NCBI RefSeq assembly: GCF_024808665.1
Contig: NZ_JANUBZ010000008.1
Span: forward strand, 62,001 to 126,000
Length of the DNA: 64,000 nt
Direction: 5' to 3'
DNA from: Mucilaginibacter empetricola
Lineage (GTDB): Bacteria > Bacteroidota > Bacteroidia > Sphingobacteriales > Sphingobacteriaceae
A program made the translations under genes and the position numbers. A model generated the notes under the pieces. It worked only from the letters and a program-made list of their open reading frames with translations. It was not told where the DNA came from and did not search any database. Of the stretch, positions 28,235-36,683 are shown in pieces (position 1 is the first letter of the stretch; each line of letters starts with the position of its first letter).

Positions 28235-29863
28235 TTACCAGAAAACTGTATATAATGCCGCCAGGATACCACAGATAATAACCGCAGAAACGGCGAAAGC
28301 CGGTGTTACCCTAAACAGTTTCTTATCAATTTGTAATATTTGTTTATTTTGTTTGCTGCTGCTGTCAGCCAGTGTAATAAGCACCATCAATGCACTTACA
28401 ATAAAGAAAACCCAGGTCATACGGTTTAAAAATGGAATAGCAGTTATATAGCCACCGGTAAGCTGCGGTAAAAACTTAAACAGTACCGAGAGCGGAATAG
28501 TTAAGATTGCCCCGGCAAGCGCTGCCCCCGAAGTTGTCCGTTTCCAAAAAAAGCCCAATAAAAATATGGCCAGTATCCCCGGCGATATAAAACCAACATA
28601 CTCCTGTATAAACTGGTAAACCTGATCGAAGCTGCGTAAAGCAGGCGCAATAATGATAGCAATAAGCGATGCGGCGATAACGACCCATCTACCCACGTTC
28701 ACCATTCGTTGTTCTGATGCGTCCTTGTTCAGGAATTTTTTATAAACATCAAGCGTAAAAATGGTGGCGATGCTATTGCACTTACCAGCCAATGAGGCTA
28801 CTATGGCAGCGGTAAGCGCCGCGAATGCCAATCCTTTCAGGCCGGTGGGCAATAAGTTCATTAAAACCGGGTAAGCATGGTCGGGTTTCAGGGTACCTGC
28901 TGCATCTGTCATTTCATGGTGATAAAACCCATGATTGTATAATACATAAACAGCAATGCCGGGTATTACCACAATAACGGGTACCAATAGTTTTAAAAAA
29001 GCGGCAAACATTAATCCGCTACGGCCCGTTTTCAGATCGGCACCCAGGGCGCGTTGTATAATATACTGGTTGCAACCCCAATAATTGAGGTTATTGATCC
29101 ACAGGCCGCCAGCCAGAACCGCTATGCCAGGCAAATCGTTATAATATTTATGCCCGGGAGGGAAGATCATATGAAAATGATCGCCCGCATTCTTTTTTAG
29201 CAAAGGCAGCGCATCAAATACCGTTTTTACACCAAGCTTACCGGCAACTAAATGCAATGACAGGTAACAGGTAACCAAACCGCCCATAATTAAAACAAAA
29301 ACCTGTATCACATCGGTATACCCGATAACTTTCATGCCGCCGAGCGTAATAATAATGGAGAATATACCTAAAGCCACAATACAGGCGCTGAATGATATGC
29401 CGGTAATGGTTTCTATAGCAGCGGCGCCCAAAAAGTAAATGGAAGTGAGGTTTACAAATACATATACCAACAGCCAAAAAACGGCCAGCACAGTACTCAC
29501 TGTATCATTATACCTGTTAGCCAAAAACTGCGGCATGGTATAAATATGATTTTTAATGTAGATAGGCAGAAAAAATACCGCCACAATAATGAGCGTGGCG
29601 GCAGCCATCCACTCATAGCTGGCTATAGCCAAACCCATTGCAAACCCAGAGCCAGACATGCCTATAAAATGTTCGGCTGATATATTGGATGCAATGATGG
29701 ATGCCCCAATAGCCCACCAGGTAAGCGAGCCCTCGGCCAGGAAATAATCTTTTGTTTTGCTGTGTGCCGATCTTTTATTACGGTACACCCAATACCCATA
29801 GCTGGTAACTACAATAAAATAAATGAAGAAAACAGTATAATCATAGCCTGAAAGATGGTTCAT
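28235..29863 (-). CDS. SSS-family sodium/solute symporter, probable inositol or sugar importer
   Basis: This 542-residue inner-membrane protein has about 13-14 hydrophobic segments. SSS-family features include the N-terminal FFIYFIVVTSYGYWVY helix, DYFLAEGSLTWWAIGASIIA and the NISAEHFIGMSGSG core loop, and YWGCNQYIIQRALGA. These resemble SGLT/SMIT-type transporters, some of which carry myo-inositol with Na+. It is the first gene of a two-gene unit with inositol oxygenase, and a LacI-type palindrome lies 76 bp upstream of its start. Inositol is therefore the favoured substrate; a hexose or uronate cannot be excluded. Confidence 0.9.
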   Translation of the reverse strand: MNHLSGYDYTVFFIYFIVVTSYGYWVYRNKRSAHSKTKDYFLAEGSLTWWAIGASIIASNISAEHFIGMSGSGFAMGLAIASYEWMAAATLIIVAVFFLPIYIKNHIYTMPQFLANRYNDTVSTVLAVFWLLVYVFVNLTSIYFLGAAAIETITGISFSACIVALGIFSIIITLGGMKVIGYTDVIQVFVLIMGGLVTCYLSLHLVAGKLGVKTVFDALPLLKKNAGDHFHMIFPPGHKYYNDLPGIAVLAGGLWINNLNYWGCNQYIIQRALGADLKTGRSGLMFAAFLKLLVPVIVVIPGIAVYVLYNHGFYHHEMTDAAGTLKPDHAYPVLMNLLPTGLKGLAFAALTAAIVASLAGKCNSIATIFTLDVYKKFLNKDASEQRMVNVGRWVVIAASLIAIIIAPALRSFDQVYQFIQEYVGFISPGILAIFLLGFFWKRTTSGAALAGAILTIPLSVLFKFLPQLTGGYITAIPFLNRMTWVFFIVSALMVLITLADSSSKQNKQILQIDKKLFRVTPAFAVSAVIICGILAALYTVFW

Positions 29864-29938
29864 TTACTGTGGGTTTTTTAATCGGTAATTTAAAGTTGAT
29901 AAAATTTACGGCGAAATATGATCTCTCCCCGTCTTTTA

Positions 29939-29960
29939 TTTACGTAATCGTTTACGTAAA
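29939..29960. promoter_or_regulatory. Predicted LacI-family operator A (symporter-MIOX promoter)
   Basis: This 22-bp palindrome has a single mismatched pair next to the central CG; the core is CGTAATCGTTTACG at 29943-29956. It shares 20 of 22 bases with the site at 39942-39963 in front of the lacI gene. It lies 76 bp upstream of the symporter start on the - strand. Confidence 0.8.
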
Positions 29961-29978
29961 AATATAGCTAACTACAGG

Positions 29979-31523
29979 TTATTGCACCTGTATATTTTGT
30001 TTGGCGCTGCCGGGTATCTTTATATTTTTTAATACCAGTTCGCTTACTTTATTGAGCAATATCACCGGTTTAGTTTTTACCTGCGGGATGTTTAATGTAT
30101 CTAAGCTGAGTCCTTTTACATCATCAGCAATAAAAGCAGGGCGGTAATCATCCCCCTTACATGTAAGCACCATATTTTTAATTTTTATACCATCAGCATG
30201 CCTGATGTAAAATCCCCAGGCGGGTAATTCGCCAAACATGGAGAATTCGGGGTAATCAGGTATTTTTTCGGGAACTTTTTCAAGTGTATCTATACCAAAA
30301 TCAGCTACCTCTTTTTTTGCCCCTCCCGCATAATTAATAGTGATATTTTCAAGGGTGACATCCTCCACCCGGCTGCCTGGTATGCCCGTAACCGACGATG
30401 GAATAATATTATGTGCTGCCCCAGTAACAGGACCTTCCATAGCGTAACCGGCATCGGGCTTACCTGCCGGTACATCAACTTTTACATTGCCGATATATAC
30501 CCTGCGCAATACTCCGGCAGGCCTTTTTTGGTTGCGATGGCCAAGCCTTATAACAATAGCATTCCCAGTATTCGTAGCTACAACATCGCGTATGTCAATG
30601 TCCTCAAGCACTCCGCCGTCAACCGTTTCAACCGCTATAGCCGAACGGTAAGTATCATAAACGCTAATATGCCTTATAGTGATCTTTTTAAACCCGCCTT
30701 GTGAGCCGGTACCCAATTTTATGGCGCTTGCGCTTGAGCGGACCCTGCAATTGGCCACATAAACATTTTCACAGGCACTGTTAGGGTCTTCCGATTTAAG
30801 ACAGATACCATCATCGTCCGCATTAAAAAAGCTGTTGGTAAGCTTAACATTTTTGCAATCCACAATGTCTATCCCGTCATTGTTCCAGTAGGTAACGTTT
30901 TCAACCTTTATGCTGTCAATTACCAGGTTTGAGCAGCTTTTGTAATTCTGTGTCCAGCATAAACCATTTTTAATGGTGATGCTTTTTATCTGTATGGCAT
31001 CACAGTTTTTAAATTCAATAAGTTTAGGGCGGTTATCCTCCGTTGGCCGCATCTGGTGCCAGGGATTAGGTTTGCGCCATTCGGTATCCTGTAAGGTTCC
31101 GGCATTTAAGCGGCGGTAAATATCTTTTAACAGATCATGTCCCTGGCCGTCAATAACACCGTGCCCGGTTATGGCAATATGGTGCTGGTTGTTAGCTACA
31201 ATTAGCGCCGAAGCTTTGCCCGCACCATAATCAGCGCGTATGGCGCTTCCGAGTAAGAATGCATTTTTATCAAGATGCAGCTCAACATTTGATTTAAGAT
31301 CAATCACCCCGGTAACAAACCTCCCGGCAGGAACTATAACCCGGCCGCCACCATTTGCCGATGCTTCGTCAATGGCTTTTTGAATGGCTACTGTGTTATT
31401 TGTTTCACCATCGGCTATGGCCCCATAATTTTTAACGTTATAGGTTTTTATTTGTGCCGATGCCGTTATGCCGATAAAACCGCATAACAAAAGGATGGAT
31501 AGTGTTTTTAAAAAGTTTTTCAT
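29979..31523 (-). CDS. Divergent GH28 glycosidase (polygalacturonase fold), secreted
   Basis: This 514-residue right-handed beta-helix protein has a signal peptide ending at ASAQ (residue 24) and the pectate-lyase-like start YNVKNYGAIADGETNNTVAIQ. GH28 catalytic regions are partly kept: NNDGID (Asn215, Asp216) for the usual NTDG, and the acid pair Asp236-Asp237 in NADDDG. The usual GHG strand with its conserved His is replaced by SSASAIKLG (263-271), and I cannot find a RIK motif. It should therefore act on something other than plain homogalacturonan, such as another alpha-linked uronide or rhamnoside. It follows the acetyltransferase gene after 21 bp in the GH89 unit. Confidence 0.85.
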   Translation of the reverse strand: MKNFLKTLSILLLCGFIGITASAQIKTYNVKNYGAIADGETNNTVAIQKAIDEASANGGGRVIVPAGRFVTGVIDLKSNVELHLDKNAFLLGSAIRADYGAGKASALIVANNQHHIAITGHGVIDGQGHDLLKDIYRRLNAGTLQDTEWRKPNPWHQMRPTEDNRPKLIEFKNCDAIQIKSITIKNGLCWTQNYKSCSNLVIDSIKVENVTYWNNDGIDIVDCKNVKLTNSFFNADDDGICLKSEDPNSACENVYVANCRVRSSASAIKLGTGSQGGFKKITIRHISVYDTYRSAIAVETVDGGVLEDIDIRDVVATNTGNAIVIRLGHRNQKRPAGVLRRVYIGNVKVDVPAGKPDAGYAMEGPVTGAAHNIIPSSVTGIPGSRVEDVTLENITINYAGGAKKEVADFGIDTLEKVPEKIPDYPEFSMFGELPAWGFYIRHADGIKIKNMVLTCKGDDYRPAFIADDVKGLSLDTLNIPQVKTKPVILLNKVSELVLKNIKIPGSAKQNIQVQ

Positions 31524-31544
31524 TTAAACAGGTTATATAATTGG

Positions 31545-32702
31545 CTACACTTTTAAAAATAACTTATTGCGATATAATATATAAAGAAAAATCAGTTGCA
31601 ACACCGTCACACTTGCTGCCGTCCATACGGCTTGCCATGCCAGGGGCGTTAAGTGAATAAGTCCACCAAACAAGTAACCGGCGGTATGCCCAAAATCAAC
31701 AAGACCTTCTGAACACAGGTAGATCAATATGGAATTGGTTCCTATCCATACAAACGGGATGGCCCATTTTTTAAACCCGGCTACATCAATAATAAGATAA
31801 AATACCGATAAAAATACCAGACTCCAGCCGCCCACATACAAAACAAATGAGCTTGACCATAAGCGTTTATTAACAGGGAACTCCATGTTCCATAACAGGC
31901 CTAATGCTATTAATATTAAACCTGCGCCAAAAAGCAGCAATCCCTTTTTGTACATTGGCCAGCGGGGCGAATCCCATTTTAAAAAGCTGCCTGTAAATAC
32001 TCCCAGCAATGCTGTACCTATAGCGGGTATGGTTGATAGTACCCCTTCAGGATCATGTATTTTATCATGTAGTCTGCCGGGTAACAGTAACCTGTCAACA
32101 TATGATTCGAGTGAGCCTTGCATGGTTAACACGCCTGCCCCAAATCCGGGCACGGGAATAAACAACATAGCCGCCCAATAACCTATCAATATTCCCGCAA
32201 GCCACAATATCTGGCCGCGTAAATTAAAATTCAGATAGATGAGGCCTGCAAAAAACCAAGCCAGACCTATGCGGCCCAATACGCTGGCAAAACGCGTATT
32301 TTCATATCCATTAAATTTGAGCGCGCCGTTTACCACCATCCCCAGCAAAATAAGTATCACTGTGCGTCGTAACATGGAAAGATAAATACTCCGCTTGGTT
32401 TTTGCTGACAGTTGGTTGGCTGATTCAACGCCGGCCTTAGTGATTTTATTAGTCATGGAATAGGGCATGGATACCCCGGCAATAAACAGGAATAACGGAA
32501 AGATCATGTCGTAAAAAGTGATACCGTTCCATACCGTATGGTGCAACTGGCCGGAGAACCATAAAAGCACCGGCCATTGCGTAACTTTTGCCAGAGTGTG
32601 GATGATCTGCTCGCCGCTCATGATCCAGAACATATCAAAACCACGGAGCGCATCAAGGGATACCAGCCGTTTAGTTGGTTGTATGAGAGTGTGCGTTGTC
32701 AT
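31545..32702 (-). CDS. HGSNAT-like (DUF5009) membrane acetyltransferase
   Basis: This 385-residue inner-membrane protein has about 10 hydrophobic helices. It begins with RLVSLDALRGFDMFWI and continues with FYDMIFPLFLFIAGVSMPYS. Both are hallmarks of the family containing human heparan-alpha-glucosaminide N-acetyltransferase, which moves an acetyl group across a membrane onto non-reducing alpha-glucosamine. It lies 19 bp after the GH89 gene, the bacterial counterpart of the enzyme that acts next in the lysosomal heparan pathway. Acetylation of alpha-GlcN to give a GH89 substrate is a good inference; other O-acetylation roles are possible. Confidence 0.82.
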   Translation of the reverse strand: MTTHTLIQPTKRLVSLDALRGFDMFWIMSGEQIIHTLAKVTQWPVLLWFSGQLHHTVWNGITFYDMIFPLFLFIAGVSMPYSMTNKITKAGVESANQLSAKTKRSIYLSMLRRTVILILLGMVVNGALKFNGYENTRFASVLGRIGLAWFFAGLIYLNFNLRGQILWLAGILIGYWAAMLFIPVPGFGAGVLTMQGSLESYVDRLLLPGRLHDKIHDPEGVLSTIPAIGTALLGVFTGSFLKWDSPRWPMYKKGLLLFGAGLILIALGLLWNMEFPVNKRLWSSSFVLYVGGWSLVFLSVFYLIIDVAGFKKWAIPFVWIGTNSILIYLCSEGLVDFGHTAGYLFGGLIHLTPLAWQAVWTAASVTVLQLIFLYILYRNKLFLKV

Positions 32703-32721
32703 CCGATATTTTATTTATTAT

Positions 32722-34944
32722 TCATAAGATGCACCTAATTATTTTACGATATTTTTTATAAATGATGTTGGCCTGCTCAATGCTGTTGCCACTTGCCTGC
32801 AGCGGATAACTTTTATGGCTGTTTACCCATTGCCATTCCCATTGGCTTATCGACTTGTCAAAATCTTTCATATCTGCGTCTTTCCCCTGGTTCAGGGCAT
32901 CATCTAATGTGTTGAAAAACTTTTCCCAGCGCACTTTATAAAAATCATTCAGCAATCCACTCCATTGCCTGCACGAGTACTCATGCAGCGGACTATTCGC
33001 ATCTCCCCAAAGCGTAATCAGATCTCGGGCGTTGCGTTCATACAGATCTTTTTCGGCTGTTGTGTTGCCTTGCTTACGTGCATCGGCCAGCCAGGGGCCT
33101 AATAAAAAATCTTTCCGGGTTGCCAGCAAAGCATCCATATCGCTGATGAGTTGCAGGTATTCACCACTATATTTCCTAAAATCAGTAATGTTTTTTTGTT
33201 GATAAGCATTCACCCATTTTTTTTGCAATGGCAAAGCATAATTTGCCAAGGCCTGCCGGCTTACATCAACCAGGTCATAACGGAAGCCATCGCTATTGCT
33301 ACAGGTTGGAATAGCTTTCACCATGGCATCCCACGCAGGCAAAAAATCTTTTGGCTTGTAATTAAGTGTAGTATGCGTCCATACGGTATTTGAATCAAGT
33401 GTTGGCCTGCCGGTAATAATGGATTCCGACCCATCTCTTATAATTTTTCCACCGCTGTAAACGGTGTTGTGCAATGCGTTCCATGCCTGTTGAGTATATT
33501 TATTGATGTGGCCGTACCTGTTTAGTTGGTACTGCTTTAACCATTCATCAATGCTAATGGGTTTATCCTGCCAGGTATTACTGGTCATCAGTTCGTAAAG
33601 CACCGGGTTTTGTTCAATGGCTTCCATGGTTAGGCCTATTCCCATCATTTGTTTTGATCCAGGGTCTTTCAGTGCGGTAGCCGGGCCATTGGCCACTTCG
33701 TCCATGCGACCAAAAAGCACAATATTGCCGCCGAAGTTGTGCAACATATTCCATATCCATGGCTTGCCATAAAAAGCATCGGTACGTTTCCAAACCGGTT
33801 CAATTTCAGTAGCCAGATCAAGGATAATCATGTGCTCATTGGGTACGGCATCCAACAAAGCCTTAATCTGTGGAGCTTTCCAGAATTTTCTGTCGCTGTA
33901 AAAAAGCCAGCCCTGCATTACCCATGTTGCTTTTGGGTCGGCATTGCTCATAGCCTGGTACACCCTTGAACTTAAAGCCGAAAGGTAGGTGGTATCGTTA
34001 GTAGGCGGTTCGTTCTCATTAAAGGTATCAGCAGAATATAAATGATCTGTGCCGTAAAGCCTGGTTTGTGTTTCAATAAACTTGCGGCCTATTTCGGCAA
34101 AAAGCGGGTCTTCAGTATCTAATATGTAAGTATCGGCAAAGCCGTTGTTCCAATTGGTTTTTTTAAGTTTTGATGCGGGGAAATGTTTTTGGAATGATGG
34201 CGGCACATGCCCGGTGAAGGATTGTAAAATTGGTTTCATACCTAAGTCGCGTTCACGCTGAAGTATTTTTTGCTGCAAATCGCGGTGATCCTGCATCCAG
34301 CTTAGTGGCAGCGGGCCGCCCCAGCCATCAAGATTACCCATCCAAAACCATGAAAAGTAGGCAGGACCGCAAAAAAAATCGTTTAAATCGGCATCAGAAA
34401 ACCCCATGTTTTTATAAACCTCGTACCAGGTATATTCTTGCCCGGTAAGCGCCAATGGCATATTGATGCCATGCAAAGCCATCCAATCTATTTCCTGTTG
34501 CCATCTGTCCCAACCCCACCAGCTCATGCTGTAATTAAAAGTGCAATAATTAAGGTAATAGCGATAATTGTAAGGGGTTGCTTTATGGATTTTGTGCGCA
34601 ACAATCGGCAATACTTTAGGTAAGTTTAAATTTGTTCCATTCCAGGTTACCTGGCAATGGCAGTATTTGGTAAGATAATAATATAGTGCCGAAGCAACGG
34701 ACACTCCATTACTACCCCTGAGTATAATTTTATGTTGCCTGCTTTCAATTTCAAAAGCATCTTTACCTTCAGTGGTAAGTTGTTCAATCACGAAGGCAGA
34801 AGACTTTTGCGGAATTACCCTTTTAATAAGCGCATAGGAGGCTGGGATATTAACCTGTGCAAATGCAGTATTATTTCCCGCTATAATAGCAAGTAAAATA
34901 ATGATGCTTAATTTAATGGAGTAACAGGCATTATATTTTTTCAT
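32722..34944 (-). CDS. GH89 alpha-N-acetylglucosaminidase, secreted
   Basis: This protein has about 740 residues. The start at 34944 is chosen over 34971 because it begins a clean signal peptide (MKKYNACYSIKL... ending AFAQ). It is homologous to human NAGLU, which removes terminal alpha-GlcNAc. Visible GH89 features are the N-terminal alpha/beta domain (VASALYYYLTKYCHCQVTW), NYCTFNYSMSWWGWDRWQQE, LTGQEYTWYEVY, the FNENEPP and LDLATEIEPVW regions bearing candidate catalytic glutamates, and WIWNMLHNFGGN. A helical C-terminal domain follows. It is the first gene of GH89-HGSNAT-GH28. NAGLU cleaves GlcNAc alpha1-4 linked to uronate, a linkage in heparan and in plant GIPC sphingolipids. Confidence 0.93.
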   Translation of the reverse strand: MKKYNACYSIKLSIIILLAIIAGNNTAFAQVNIPASYALIKRVIPQKSSAFVIEQLTTEGKDAFEIESRQHKIILRGSNGVSVASALYYYLTKYCHCQVTWNGTNLNLPKVLPIVAHKIHKATPYNYRYYLNYCTFNYSMSWWGWDRWQQEIDWMALHGINMPLALTGQEYTWYEVYKNMGFSDADLNDFFCGPAYFSWFWMGNLDGWGGPLPLSWMQDHRDLQQKILQRERDLGMKPILQSFTGHVPPSFQKHFPASKLKKTNWNNGFADTYILDTEDPLFAEIGRKFIETQTRLYGTDHLYSADTFNENEPPTNDTTYLSALSSRVYQAMSNADPKATWVMQGWLFYSDRKFWKAPQIKALLDAVPNEHMIILDLATEIEPVWKRTDAFYGKPWIWNMLHNFGGNIVLFGRMDEVANGPATALKDPGSKQMMGIGLTMEAIEQNPVLYELMTSNTWQDKPISIDEWLKQYQLNRYGHINKYTQQAWNALHNTVYSGGKIIRDGSESIITGRPTLDSNTVWTHTTLNYKPKDFLPAWDAMVKAIPTCSNSDGFRYDLVDVSRQALANYALPLQKKWVNAYQQKNITDFRKYSGEYLQLISDMDALLATRKDFLLGPWLADARKQGNTTAEKDLYERNARDLITLWGDANSPLHEYSCRQWSGLLNDFYKVRWEKFFNTLDDALNQGKDADMKDFDKSISQWEWQWVNSHKSYPLQASGNSIEQANIIYKKYRKIIRCIL

Positions 34945-35008
34945 AAAACAGAAGAGATATAAAACAGGCATATCAATATTAAGCTATTAAATATCAGTAA
35001 AAATAAAC

Positions 35009-35034
35009 AGAATGCGGGCCGCAGCCCGCATTCT
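35009..35034 (-). terminator. Terminator after the third susD
   Basis: The 11-bp perfect stem AGAATGCGGGC (35009-35019) / GCCCGCATTCT (35024-35034) has a 4-nt loop. On the - strand it follows the SusD stop by about 30 bp and is trailed by a T-rich run. It separates susCD from the GH89 unit. Confidence 0.85.
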
Positions 35035-35065
35035 TAATCAAACAATCAACCAAACGCTATTTTAA

Positions 35066-36661
35066 TCAATATCCTGGATTTTGAACTAATTTGCTGTTTA
35101 ACTGCATCTCGGGAGTTGGTATTGGGAAAATCCGTTTATTGGGATTAGCATCCGTTTTTATACCCCAGGCATTTTCGTACATTCCATATCTAATCAAATC
35201 ATTCCTGCGCCAGCCTTCATCAGCAAATTCTCTTGCACGTTCTTGCAGCAAACCAGTTAAATCTACAGATGTAAAAGCTGCTGCTTTTGCCCGTGAGCGA
35301 ACCTGGTTAACTAATGACAGGGGAGAATCGCCGTTGGTTGCAGTTGCTCCGCGCAATATAGCTTCGCCTTTTTCCAATAAGATATCAGCATATCTGAAAA
35401 GCGGTACGTCATTGCCCTGAGCACGGGTAGGTGCAAGGCTATCCGGATAAAATTTATTATTACGGTAGCCCTCTTCATTAGCCAGCTCATCGTTACCAAT
35501 ATCAAATGTTGATGGATCTGTCCACACAATGTTTGGCGTAAATTCTAACTGATGCACCACAGTGCCATTTGGATCAGAGCCGCTGTAATTGGCATTAAGC
35601 CCAATATTTGTAGTTGTTATTGTAATAGGGGTTCCGTCGTTATAATATTGTTTTCCGGTAAGATATTGTCCGTTACGGATATCATTAGGGTCGTTAAAAT
35701 AAGCATAATAAGCAGGGTAGGTATACACAGGCCCATCGGGTGCATAAGGCATATCATATTTCTTTTGCAGGGCAGGGTGTAAGGTCCAGCGGGCATAATA
35801 CATATAAGGCGCATGTACGCCGTCATACGGTATGGCAAAAATAAAGTCTTTTATCTGTGGGCCGTTGCTTGGTTTAAACATTCCTAAATAATCGGCATCT
35901 AAAGCGTATTGACCTCCTTGTATAATATTATCACACATGGTAACACAATCCTGATATCTTGCTGTACCTGTATAATAAGCTGCATTCAGGTACATTTTTG
36001 CCAATATAGCATAAGCCAGGTATTTGGTGGGCCTGCCATAGGTAGAAACACCCACTGTACTGCTAAGATTTGGGATTTGAGCCAGCAGCTCGCTTTCAAT
36101 AAAAGCAAAAACTTTTGCCCTTGATTGGGTGCCTAAATTAGTGGTATCGCCAAATGTGGTAGATATGGGTATGTTACCAAAGTTATCCATCATAAAATAA
36201 TAACACAATGCCCTCATTGTCTTGATCTCAGCAATTGTTTGGGTCTTAGTGGCACTGGCGGGTGCCGAATTAAACAGGTATAAAACCTGGTTACATGAAC
36301 TAATGGTTCCAAATCCCCATTGCCAAAGTGTTTCAAGGTTGCCGTTATCGGCAGTATAAGTATGCAGGTTAAGGGTTGAATATACCCCGCCGTCATACCA
36401 GTTTCCTCCACGGGCTACCAGAACCTCCATATCGGTACTTAAATTTTCAACCAGCCACCATTGCCGGCCCGGGGCTGCACTGGCAAATGTTGTATAAATT
36501 GGACCGGTAGCGGCCACAAACTGTGCCGGGGTAGTTGGAAAATTAGCCGGGGTAAGTGTTGAAACAGGGGTTACATTTAACTTTGTACAGGCAGACAGGT
36601 AAACTGTAGCTGCACCGAGAGCAATAAAGCTCAAATATATATATTGTTTAAAACGATTCAT
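35066..36661 (-). CDS. RagB/SusD nutrient-uptake outer-membrane lipoprotein
   Basis: This 531-residue lipoprotein has lipobox VYLSAC (Cys25). It belongs to the classical RagB/SusD type, with the N-terminal LTPANFPTT segment, IAEIKTMRALCYYFMMDNFGNIPI, RYADILLEKGEAILRG, VNQVRSRA and the C-terminal QERAREFADEGWRRNDLIRYG plus FPIPTPEMQLNSKLVQNPGY. It is 22 bp after its SusC on the - strand and ends at a strong terminator. It likely binds the substrate processed by GH89 and GH28, although the terminator leaves room for separate regulation. Confidence 0.94.
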   Translation of the reverse strand: MNRFKQYIYLSFIALGAATVYLSACTKLNVTPVSTLTPANFPTTPAQFVAATGPIYTTFASAAPGRQWWLVENLSTDMEVLVARGGNWYDGGVYSTLNLHTYTADNGNLETLWQWGFGTISSCNQVLYLFNSAPASATKTQTIAEIKTMRALCYYFMMDNFGNIPISTTFGDTTNLGTQSRAKVFAFIESELLAQIPNLSSTVGVSTYGRPTKYLAYAILAKMYLNAAYYTGTARYQDCVTMCDNIIQGGQYALDADYLGMFKPSNGPQIKDFIFAIPYDGVHAPYMYYARWTLHPALQKKYDMPYAPDGPVYTYPAYYAYFNDPNDIRNGQYLTGKQYYNDGTPITITTTNIGLNANYSGSDPNGTVVHQLEFTPNIVWTDPSTFDIGNDELANEEGYRNNKFYPDSLAPTRAQGNDVPLFRYADILLEKGEAILRGATATNGDSPLSLVNQVRSRAKAAAFTSVDLTGLLQERAREFADEGWRRNDLIRYGMYENAWGIKTDANPNKRIFPIPTPEMQLNSKLVQNPGY

Positions 36662-36683
36662 CTTTATAGATTTTGAAGGTTAA

